Shown here one piece after another: positions 1 to 5,359 of a stretch of DNA of 7,715 nt. Every line of letters starts with the position of its first letter. Within the stretch, counting starts at the first letter, position 1. Position numbers and translations under genes: made by a program. The DNA is from Bacillota bacterium (GTDB lineage: Bacteria; Bacillota; Bacilli; Calditerricolales; Calditerricolaceae). Location: NCBI GenBank assembly GCA_017577925.1, contig PKQU01000096.1, positions 1-7,715 on the forward strand, written 5' to 3'. The notes beneath the pieces are model-generated. The model had not been told where the DNA came from and ran no database searches. It saw only the letters and a list, made by a program, of their open reading frames with translations.

Positions 1-1340
1 GCCGCGACGAGCCTGACAAGCTGGTCGTCGTGCGCCAGGCCAGCCCGCTGGTCATCGGCGTGGGAGAGGGCGAGCAATTCGTCGCCTCGGACATTCCCGC
101 GTTGCTGGAGCACACGCGCGACGTATACATCCTGGAAAACGGCGAGATGGCCGTGTTGACGAAAGACGGCGTGACGATTACCAAAACGGACGGGACGCCG
201 GTGAAACGCGACGTGTTCCGCGTCACGTGGGACCTGGCCCAGGCGGAGAAGGAAGGCTATGCCCACTTCATGCTGAAAGAGATCCACGAGCAGCCCAAGG
301 CGATTCGCGACACGCTGAGCGGTCGCATCGAGGGCGATCGCGTGGTGTTCCCGGACTTGAAACTCCGTGCGGCCGAGCTGGCGGCCGTGGAGAAGATCCA
401 CATCGTCGCCTGCGGCACGGCCTATCACGCGGGTCTGGTCGGCAAGGCGGTCATCGAACGGCTGGCGCGCGTGCCGGTCGACGTCGAGGTGGCCTCGGAG
501 TACCGTTACCGCGACCCGCTGCTGACCGAAACGACCTTGGTGATCGTCATCAGCCAGTCGGGTGAGACGGCTGACACGCTGGCTGCCCTGCGCGAAAGCC
601 GGCGGCGTGGGGCCAAGGTGCTGGGCATCGTCAACGTGGTCGGCAGCTCGGTGGCCCGCGAGGCCGATGACGTGCTGTTCACCTGGGCGGGACCGGAAAT
701 TGCCGTGGCCTCGACGAAGGCGTACACCGCACAGCTGGTTGTGTTGTACCTCTTTGCCCTCTACCTGGCGCAGATTCGCGGAACGCTGCCGGATGCCGAA
801 CGTGCGCGTCTGATCGCCGCGCTAACCGCGCTTCCCGAAAAGGTCGAGGCGGTGCTGGGGCTGGCCGACACGATGAAAGGGCACGCCGAGTCGATTGCCG
901 CCGCTACCAGCCTGTTCTTCATCGGGCGCGGCCTCGACTACGCCGTGGCGCTGGAAGCTTCGCTCAAGTTGAAAGAGATCTCCTACATCCACTCTGAAGC
1001 TTACGCCGCCGGAGAGCTGAAGCACGGGACCCTGGCGCTCATCGAAGACGGCGTACCGGTCGTTGCCCTGGCCACGCAGCCTGACCTGCTGGACAAAATG
1101 ATCAGCAACATCACGGAAGTAAAGGCCCGCGGGGCGCGCGTCATTGCCCTGGGGATGGCCGGCGAGGCGGAGCTGGCCAAGACGGTGGATGACCTGATCC
1201 TGCTCCCGCCGACGGATCCGCTTTTGATGCCGGTGCTGACTGTCGTACCGCTGCAGCTGTTCGCGTACCATGCCGCGGTGGCGCGCGGCCTGGATGTCGA
1301 CAAGCCGCGCAACCTGGCCAAGAGCGTGACGGTAGAGTAA
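1..1340 (+). CDS. glmS: Glutamine--fructose-6-phosphate aminotransferase (isomerizing), 5'-truncated by the window edge
   Basis: This cytoplasmic enzyme makes glucosamine-6-phosphate from fructose-6-phosphate and glutamine, the first committed step to UDP-GlcNAc and peptidoglycan. The reading frame is open from base 3, so the GTG at 30 is internal and not a start. About 445 of the family's roughly 600 residues are present. The missing part is the N-terminal glutaminase region with its Cys nucleophile. Counting from the GTG codon at 30: the end of the glutaminase domain is at residues 4-50 (SPLVIGVGEGEQFVASD), the first SIS domain starts near 121 (ACGTAYHAG at 127-135, SQSGET at 175-180, STKAYTAQ at 228-235), and the second SIS domain starts near 290. 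KLKEISYIHSEAYAAGELKHG (313-333) carries the residues matching E. coli Glu488 and His504. The C-terminus NLAKSVTVE (428-436) holds the Lys matching Lys603. The TAA stop is followed by a strong hairpin. Any upstream glmS ribozyme would lie outside the window. Confidence 0.97.
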   Translation, partial: RDEPDKLVVVRQASPLVIGVGEGEQFVASDIPALLEHTRDVYILENGEMAVLTKDGVTITKTDGTPVKRDVFRVTWDLAQAEKEGYAHFMLKEIHEQPKAIRDTLSGRIEGDRVVFPDLKLRAAELAAVEKIHIVACGTAYHAGLVGKAVIERLARVPVDVEVASEYRYRDPLLTETTLVIVISQSGETADTLAALRESRRRGAKVLGIVNVVGSSVAREADDVLFTWAGPEIAVASTKAYTAQLVVLYLFALYLAQIRGTLPDAERARLIAALTALPEKVEAVLGLADTMKGHAESIAAATSLFFIGRGLDYAVALEASLKLKEISYIHSEAYAAGELKHGTLALIEDGVPVVALATQPDLLDKMISNITEVKARGARVIALGMAGEAELAKTVDDLILLPPTDPLLMPVLTVVPLQLFAYHAAVARGLDVDKPRNLAKSVTVE

Positions 1341-1376
1341 TGGGATCGTCGTCTCGCGTTGCGTGTGGACGCGGAC

Positions 1377-1424
1377 AACGCGCACCCCTGCCCGGGGAAA
1401 CCGGGCAGGGGTGTTGGCGTTCTT
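1377..1424. terminator. Strong hairpin between glmS and the convergent minus-strand small gene, probably a bidirectional terminator
   Basis: A perfect 13-bp stem, CACCCCTGCCCGG (1383-1395) with CCGGGCAGGGGTG (1401-1413), closes a GGAAA loop. After a small internal loop, AACGC (1377-1381) pairs with GCGTT (1417-1421). It lies 36 bases after the glmS stop. It also lies directly after the stop of the minus-strand gene at 1423, so it can serve both convergent genes. The U-tract is weak on both strands (GTTCTT on plus, none on minus), so on minus it may act more as a 3' stabiliser. Confidence 0.8.
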
Positions 1425-1674
1425 AGCACCATCCCATATCGCAGTTGTCCACGTACCGGTTTACCTCAACGGCCGCCTCGCCCGCCGATGGGCCGTCGGT
1501 ACCCGCGTGCACCTGGGGTTCGGCCGGGGTCGGCGCCCCTTGATCTCGACGGTTGGCCTGCGGCCCCGAGGTGGAATTTGCCGGCGCGGCTTCCGCGCCC
1601 AGCGAACCGGTTTCGTTCGGGCGGGCTCCCTCGTTCAGCGATGGCCCGCCCCGCTCGGCGCGTTCGTCTGCCAT
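1423..1674 (-). CDS. Unrecognised 83-residue low-complexity protein with a C-terminal Cys-x4-Cys
   Basis: I do not recognise this protein. The ATG is at 1674 and the TAA at 1425-1423. The start is chosen because AAAGGGGGGA (1690-1681, minus strand) is an excellent Shine-Dalgarno sequence 6 bases upstream. An in-frame ATG at 1800 would add about 42 residues with no comparable site. The protein starts MADERAERGG and is hydrophilic and rich in Ala, Gly, Pro, Glu and Asn through residue 70. It has no signal peptide or membrane segment and is probably disordered. It ends in RYVDNCDMGWC, with Cys78 and Cys83, the latter the last residue. G and C dominate third codon positions, as expected of a real gene in this genome. 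It lies tail-to-tail with glmS and head-to-head with sspE. A spore-associated small protein or a modified-peptide precursor are guesses; the context only slightly favours the first. Confidence 0.6.
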   Translation of the reverse strand: MADERAERGGPSLNEGARPNETGSLGAEAAPANSTSGPQANRRDQGAPTPAEPQVHAGTDGPSAGEAAVEVNRYVDNCDMGWC

Positions 1675-1770
1675 GCTTGCTCCCCCCTTTCGATGCTCCG
1701 CTTTGCCGTTCCTTGGCGCATGCGATCGCGAGGTGTGCCGTTTGCGGCGCGGAGGGCAAACAGCCATTAC

Positions 1771-1802
1771 CAGTATGCCCTTCCGAAGGGGGGTGCACAC
1801 TA
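1771..1802. promoter_or_regulatory. Divergent sigma-G/F-like promoter patch with a central 13-bp palindrome (tentative)
   Basis: On the plus strand GTATG (1773-1777), an 18-base spacer and CACACTA (1796-1802) resemble a forespore sigma-G promoter (-35 GHATR, -10 CATNHTA with one mismatch), pointing to sspE. On the minus strand GTGTG (1800-1796), an 18-base spacer and CATACTG (1777-1771) resemble the same pattern with one mismatch in each box, pointing to the 83-residue gene. The shared spacer contains CCCTTC-C-GAAGGG (1778-1790), a perfect inverted repeat that could be an operator. Caution: the plus-strand start would fall near 1809, inside the Shine-Dalgarno of sspE and leaving a leader of only about 12 bases. 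The minus-strand leader would be about 90 bases. Confidence 0.35.
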
Positions 1803-1820
1803 GGAGCGGAGGTGAGTGAC

Positions 1821-1988
1821 ATGGCGAAAAAATCGCCGGCTGGCACCAACGTTGACCGCGTCCGTCAGCAAAACCAAGCGTCCGCTCAAGGCAACAGCCA
1901 AGACGCGCAGTATTCCGCGACGGACGTGCAGCAGGTTCGCCAGCAAAACCAAGCCTCCCAACAAGGCCAAAGCCAACAAATGCAGTAA
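1821..1988 (+). CDS. sspE: Gamma-type small acid-soluble spore protein
   Basis: This 55-residue protein is of the gamma-SASP family, an amino-acid store made in the forespore and degraded during germination; in known members it does not coat DNA as alpha/beta SASPs do. It starts MAKKSPAGTNVDRVRQQNQA and contains two copies of VRQQNQAS (residues 14-21 and 39-46), the internal duplication typical of the family. Gln and Asn dominate. There is no Cys, Trp, Phe or Glu. The ATG at 1821 follows a near-ideal GGAGGTGA (1808-1815) by 5 bases, which settles the start over longer in-frame readings. It is shorter than the B. subtilis protein (about 84 residues) because it carries less sequence between repeats. 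The usual GPR protease site of the family (EFASE-like) is replaced by QYSAT (30-34). It is monocistronic, followed by a terminator 24 bases after the stop. Confidence 0.93.
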   Translation: MAKKSPAGTNVDRVRQQNQASAQGNSQDAQYSATDVQQVRQQNQASQQGQSQQMQ

Positions 1989-2012
1989 CGATGCATGGGT
2001 TGTGCTGGGCCG

Positions 2013-2041
2013 AAAACCGGGACGCCGCTGTCCCGGTTTTT
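2013..2041 (+). terminator. Rho-independent terminator of sspE
   Basis: An 11-bp perfect stem AAAACCGGGAC (2013-2023) / GTCCCGGTTTT (2030-2040) encloses a 6-base loop (GCCGCT). The descending arm runs into a five-T tract (2037-2041). It lies 24 bases after the sspE stop. Confidence 0.92.
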
Positions 2042-2072
2042 CATGTATAAAAACGAATAGGAGCCCGTCTGC

Positions 2073-2099
2073 ATACGGGGCGCTGCGTGGACATACACA
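2073..2099 (+). promoter_or_regulatory. Possible sigma-E (mother-cell) promoter upstream of nnr
   Basis: CATACACA (2092-2099) matches the sigma-E -10 consensus CATACAHT at 7 of 8 positions. ATACG (2073-2077) sits 14 bases upstream where ATATT is expected (3 of 5). The inferred start near 2105 lies just before the Shine-Dalgarno GGGAGGG (2111-2117) of nnr. I see no convincing sigma-A promoter in 2042-2123. To my knowledge B. subtilis ydcC, the counterpart of the next gene downstream, is in the sigma-E regulon, which would agree. A small inverted repeat CCCGT/ACGGG (2064-2079) overlaps the -35 region. Confidence 0.4.
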
Positions 2100-2123
2100 T
2101 GTAGGGCAGCGGGAGGGACACCT

Positions 2124-3704
2124 GTGTACTTGGTCACGGCAAAGGAGATGCGTTTGATGGAGCAAGTGTTTACGGAGGAGGCGGGATTGCCGAGCGCCGT
2201 GTTGATGGAGAGCGCGGGGGCGGCGGTGGCGCGGGTTGTGGCGGAGCGTGTGGCCGCACCGGGGCGCGTGCTCGTCCTCTGCGGACACGGGGCCAACGGC
2301 GGCGACGGGTTTGTGGCGGCACGGCATCTGGCCGGTGCCGGCTATGACGTGGCCGTCTGGTTGGCCGGGGAAGAGGGGCGGATTGGCGGCGATGCGGTCC
2401 TCATGTGGCGAGCCCTTCGAGGGTCCGGGGTCGAGGTGGTTGTCTGGGACGGGCGTGCCGAGCCCCTGGTGGACGCGATTCGGGAGGCGGATGCTGTGGT
2501 GGATGCGCTGTTGGGCACCGGGGCTCGGGGAACGCCGCGCGGACGCGTGGGGGCTGCCCTGTCCGTGTTGGCCGCTTGCCGGCCGCGGCGGGGAATTGTG
2601 GTTTCCGTTGACCTGCCCAGCGGGGTAAACGCCGACACCGGAGAGGCGCCCCCGGAGGCGGTTCGGGCTGACGTTACCGTTACCTTTGGTGCGCCCAAGT
2701 GGGGCCATTTCTTGTTTCCCGCTGCGGCCCTGCGCGGGGACCTGGTGGTGTCAGACATTGGCATTCCTCCCGCCTTGGCCGAACGGATCGGCGTGGCGGC
2801 GCGCGTCATCACCCGCGATGTCGCGCGGGTCGGATGGCCGCCCCGGCCGCGCTTTTCGCACAAGGGATCCCACGGCCACGTCCTTGTCGTGGGAGGAAGC
2901 CGGTCCATGCCCGGGGCCGCCCAGCTTGCGGCGCTGGCTGCCCTGCGCAGCGGCGCCGGTTTGGTTACCTTGGCCGTGCCGGCATCTGCCGCCCCGTACG
3001 TCACCGGTCGTGACCCGGAGATTCTCGTGTGGGCGTGGCCGGACGAGGACGGCCATTTCGCCCCGGACAGCTGGCGGTGTCTAGAGGAGGGGCCCCGGCG
3101 GTACACCGTGCTGGCCGTCGGGCCGGGCGTGGGCCGATGGCCGGGAGGGGAAACGTGGCTGGCCCACCTGCTCCTCGGCTTTCCGGGCCCGGTTGTGGTT
3201 GACGCCGATGCCCTGGCCTTTTTGGCCAAAAGTCGTCACCTCCTTCGCCGCCGGGCAGCCCCGACCATCGTCACACCCCATCCGCGGGAAATGGGCCGGC
3301 TGTTGGGACGGGAGGAGACGGTGGCCGAGGCGGCGCGGCCTGAAACGGCTCGTGCCTTTGCCCGCGAACACCACGTATACGTGGTGCTGAAAGGGGCCTA
3401 TTCCCTCGTGGCCTGTCCCGATGGCCAGCTGTACCTCAATCCCACGGGATCCAGCGCATTGGCGAAAGGCGGCAGCGGCGATGTACTGACCGGCGTCGTG
3501 GCCGGACTGGTGGCGCAAACCGCCGATGTCCGTGCCGCGCTGCTCACCGGTGTCTGGCTGCACGGTCGGGCTGGGGAAAGGGCCGGTGATCCGGTTCCCC
3601 ATGCTCCCCTGGCGCGCGACGTGATCGCGCGCCTGCCGGAGGCAATGGCGGAATTGGCTGTCGAAGGGTCGGCAATCCGCCAGACATATTTCCCAGGAAA
3701 TTGA
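2124..3704 (+). CDS. nnr: Bifunctional NAD(P)H-hydrate epimerase / ADP-dependent NAD(P)H-hydrate dehydratase
   Basis: This cytoplasmic metabolite-repair enzyme of 526 residues is full length for the fused family. The N-terminal NnrE (YjeF_N) domain, about 1-225, interconverts R- and S-NAD(P)HX. Its glycine-rich CGHGANGGDG is at 53-62, and DLPSGVNADTG, with the conserved Asp, at 163-173. The C-terminal NnrD domain (ribokinase-like fold), about 240-515, dehydrates S-NAD(P)HX using ADP. It shows HKGSHGHVLVVGGS (246-259), GPGVG (333-337), DADAL (360-364), TPHPREMGRL (384-393), and NPTGSSALAKGGSGDVLTG (439-457) with the catalytic Asp of GGSGD. The start is GTG at 2124, with GGGAGGG (2111-2117) 6 bases before it. 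The gene is followed after 44 bases by the LolA-like gene, the usual Bacillales neighbour. acpS, often found just upstream of this gene in the order, is absent here. Confidence 0.96.
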   Translation: MYLVTAKEMRLMEQVFTEEAGLPSAVLMESAGAAVARVVAERVAAPGRVLVLCGHGANGGDGFVAARHLAGAGYDVAVWLAGEEGRIGGDAVLMWRALRGSGVEVVVWDGRAEPLVDAIREADAVVDALLGTGARGTPRGRVGAALSVLAACRPRRGIVVSVDLPSGVNADTGEAPPEAVRADVTVTFGAPKWGHFLFPAAALRGDLVVSDIGIPPALAERIGVAARVITRDVARVGWPPRPRFSHKGSHGHVLVVGGSRSMPGAAQLAALAALRSGAGLVTLAVPASAAPYVTGRDPEILVWAWPDEDGHFAPDSWRCLEEGPRRYTVLAVGPGVGRWPGGETWLAHLLLGFPGPVVVDADALAFLAKSRHLLRRRAAPTIVTPHPREMGRLLGREETVAEAARPETARAFAREHHVYVVLKGAYSLVACPDGQLYLNPTGSSALAKGGSGDVLTGVVAGLVAQTADVRAALLTGVWLHGRAGERAGDPVPHAPLARDVIARLPEAMAELAVEGSAIRQTYFPGN

Positions 3705-3713
3705 CACAGGGCC

Positions 3714-3740
3714 CTCTCTTGTCGAAACCAGACAAGGGAG
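3714..3740 (+). promoter_or_regulatory. Hairpin sequestering the Shine-Dalgarno of the LolA-like gene
   Basis: CTCTCTTGTC (3714-3723) pairs with GACAAGGGAG (3731-3740) over 10 bp, with a single T-G wobble, and closes a 7-base loop GAAACCA. The right arm contains the whole Shine-Dalgarno AAGGGAG (3734-3740) of the ATG at 3749. No U-tract follows, so it is not a standard terminator. It could lower or condition translation of the lipoprotein relative to nnr, or mark a processing site between the two cistrons. The structure is read directly from the sequence; the function is inference. Confidence 0.5.
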
Positions 3741-3748
3741 ATGAAGCC

Positions 3749-4747
3749 ATGCGGCGTCTGATTGTGATCTTGCTGATCGGGCTGCTCACCACGCTAGGGC
3801 TTGCGGGATGTGGCACCAAAAGCGCCGCCGATGTCGTCGAGGATCTGAACGACCAGCTCAACGAGCTCACCAGCTACCAAGCGCGTGCCAACCTCCAGCT
3901 GCACACCGGGCAGACCCCGCAAACCTATGACGTGGAAGTGTGGTACCAAAAGCCCCATTACTACCGCATTTCCCTGCACAATGCGGAGCGGAAGATCACG
4001 CAGATCATTCTGCGCAACGATGAGGGCGTTTATGTTCTGACGCCGGAGCTCAAGAAGGTTTTCCGCTTTGACAGCGACTGGCCTGAAAATCAACGCGTCT
4101 TCTATCTGTACGAATCCCTGGTGCAGAGCATTGTGGACGACGCGGAGCGCAAGTTTGCCACCGACGGCGATCGTTATCTGTTTGACGTGGTTGCCGACTA
4201 CCCCAACCGCAGCCTTGTTCGCCAGAAGATCTGGCTGCGAAAAGACCTGGCGCCGGACCGGGTCGAGGTGCTGGACGCCGACGGCAATGTGATGGTCAGC
4301 GTCGCGTTCCGCGATTTCCGGGCGGGTGTTACCTTTGACGAAAACGCGTTTGACAAGGAACGCAACCTGACCGGCGCGCTTTTGGACAGCGTGCCCGCGT
4401 CGACGCCGGCACCAGCGGAAAACCTGTCGGCGGTCATTCCCACCTATGAGCCGGAGGGCGTCTCGCTGGTGGATGTGGCCGAGATTGACGGCGGTCAGAC
4501 GGTGGTGCTCAAGTATAAGGGAACGTACACCTACCATCTCTTGGAGGAGCGACCCAAAGCCATTGCTGCCAGTTTCCCATACGGCACGCCGATTGATCTC
4601 GGGTTCACCGTTGCCGTCCTGTCCGAAGGGGAGAAGCGGACGCTGCGTTGGACGTACGGCGGTGTGGATTACATGCTGACCGGCGATTTGCCGCTGGACG
4701 AAATGGTACGCGTGGCGATGTCCACGTTTGGGGCCACCGGCAAGTGA
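3749..4747 (+). CDS. LolA-like lipoprotein with a C-terminal DUF4367-type domain (YdcC family)
   Basis: A 332-residue secreted lipoprotein. MRRLIVILLIGLLTTLGLAGC has two Arg, a hydrophobic core and a lipobox LAGC (18-21), so Cys21 should be acylated and the protein anchored outside the cytoplasmic membrane. Residues about 22-215 fit the LolA/LppX-like half-barrel (QARANLQLHTG, YDVEVWYQKPHYYRI, VYVLTPELKKVFRFDSDWPENQ). The C-terminus from about 228 (IPTYEPEG..., LRWTYGGVDYMLTGDLPLDEM, VAMSTFG) looks like DUF4367. The ATG at 3749 is chosen over the TTG at 3701 because AAGGGAG (3734-3740) and the signal peptide both fit it. It is the positional equivalent of B. subtilis ydcC, between nnr and alr. 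As recalled, ydcC is a sporulation gene under sigma-E, and the LolA-like GerS of Clostridioides difficile acts in spore germination. Substrate and partner are unknown. Confidence 0.88.
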   Translation: MRRLIVILLIGLLTTLGLAGCGTKSAADVVEDLNDQLNELTSYQARANLQLHTGQTPQTYDVEVWYQKPHYYRISLHNAERKITQIILRNDEGVYVLTPELKKVFRFDSDWPENQRVFYLYESLVQSIVDDAERKFATDGDRYLFDVVADYPNRSLVRQKIWLRKDLAPDRVEVLDADGNVMVSVAFRDFRAGVTFDENAFDKERNLTGALLDSVPASTPAPAENLSAVIPTYEPEGVSLVDVAEIDGGQTVVLKYKGTYTYHLLEERPKAIAASFPYGTPIDLGFTVAVLSEGEKRTLRWTYGGVDYMLTGDLPLDEMVRVAMSTFGATGK

Positions 4748-4765
4748 CGTCGGTCCTCAGCTGGT

Positions 4766-4791
4766 GCGGCAGGAGGGGCCTGCCGCCTTTT
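4766..4791 (+). terminator. Rho-independent terminator of the nnr/LolA-like unit
   Basis: An 8-bp perfect GC stem GCGGCAGG (4766-4773) / CCTGCCGC (4779-4786) has an AGGGG loop and is followed by C and TTTT (4788-4791). It lies 18 bases after the LolA-like stop and separates it from the promoter of the next operon. Confidence 0.85.
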
Positions 4792-4811
4792 GTATGGCGG
4801 TGGTGGGCGCG

Positions 4812-4841
4812 TTGACAGACCGTCCCGGCAGTGGTTACGAT
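4812..4841 (+). promoter_or_regulatory. Sigma-A promoter for the PH-domain gene and alr
   Basis: A perfect -35 TTGACA (4812-4817) is followed by an 18-base spacer and TACGAT (4836-4841; 4 of 6 match to TATAAT). The inferred start near 4848 gives a leader of about 70 bases to the ATG at 4919. The same TACGAT -10 is used before ndoAI at 6562. Confidence 0.7.
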
Positions 4842-4894
4842 ACGGGGAGAGAAACGAGATCGGAACGGCACAGCGCCACTCGACGGGTTGTCCG

Positions 4895-4912
4895 CTCGAA
4901 ACCAGCGAGGGA
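4895..4912 (+). promoter_or_regulatory. Small leader hairpin overlapping the Shine-Dalgarno of the PH-domain gene
   Basis: CTCG (4895-4898) can pair with CGAG (4906-4909) around a 7-base loop AAACCAG. The right arm overlaps the Shine-Dalgarno GAGGGA (4907-4912). The stem is only 4 bp and weak on its own. It is listed because the 9-mer CGAAACCAG (4897-4905) recurs at 3723-3731 in the same position of the LolA-like leader hairpin. Confidence 0.3.
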
Positions 4913-4918
4913 AGGATC

Positions 4919-5347
4919 ATGACGCCGCGAGCCATTCTCCGGGAAGAGCGACCGACATACCGCCTCTTGCTTCTCCGCAAAAACCATGTCATGAAGCGGG
5001 GTGAAACGGCGGCGTTTCTGATCGGTCTTGTGCTCCTGGGCGAGGTGGTGGGGTACGGATCGACGGCGTTCAAGGTCGGCGCGATTGGGCTCGCCATCGC
5101 GGTGCTGGCCGTTTCGCCCCTGTTCTGGAAATGGTGGTGGCAACCCCGATATGTCCTTACACCGGACGAACTGGTGGTGGAGACACGTCGCGCCCGGCGC
5201 GTCATCCCCCTGGAGACCATCGCGCCTGCGTATGACTTGCGCTTCATCTACCGGATTGACGGGCGGCGCACGCCCCTTCCCGTGTCCGATGCCTTTCTTG
5301 ACGTGCTGGAAGAGCAGCTTGTTCGCCGAAACGTCCGGCGGCCCTAG
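4919..5347 (+). CDS. Small membrane protein with two TM helices and a bacterial PH-like domain
   Basis: A 142-residue protein with a short cytoplasmic N-terminus (MTPRAILREERPTYRLLLLR) and two hydrophobic helices at about 31-47 (AAFLIGLVLLGEVVGYG) and 54-70 (GAIGLAIAVLAVSPLFW). These are capped by the interfacial WKWWW. A C-terminal beta-rich stretch at about 76-138 begins RYVLTPDELVVETRRARRVIPLETI. This layout resembles bPH/DUF304-type membrane proteins (YdbS/YdbT-like), whose role is poorly defined; the family assignment is by resemblance only. The ATG at 4919 follows GAGGGA (4907-4912) by 6 bases. An in-frame upstream GTG or TTG would lie inside the leader or the preceding terminator. The stop is 12 bases before alr, so the two are almost certainly co-transcribed. 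Confidence 0.8.
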   Translation: MTPRAILREERPTYRLLLLRKNHVMKRGETAAFLIGLVLLGEVVGYGSTAFKVGAIGLAIAVLAVSPLFWKWWWQPRYVLTPDELVVETRRARRVIPLETIAPAYDLRFIYRIDGRRTPLPVSDAFLDVLEEQLVRRNVRRP

Positions 5348-5359
5348 GGGAGGGAAAGC

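Noticed and set aside
1363..1803. Plus-strand open frame of 146 codons in the glmS-sspE gap
   Set aside because: It starts inside the glmS terminator hairpin with no ribosome binding site; the minus strand of the same region carries the better-supported 83-residue gene.
1800..2708. Minus-strand open frame of 302 codons across sspE and the start of nnr
   Set aside because: It is antisense to two certain genes, reads through the sspE terminator, and shows Arg/Pro/His-rich noise.
3701..3706. Perfect TTGACA at the end of nnr as a promoter for the LolA-like gene
   Set aside because: No -10-like sequence lies 16-18 bases downstream; that position is the hairpin loop and its flank.
4790..4918. N-terminal extension of the PH-domain protein
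   Set aside because: It would begin in the T-tract of the preceding terminator and span a sigma-A promoter; the ATG at 4919 has its own Shine-Dalgarno.
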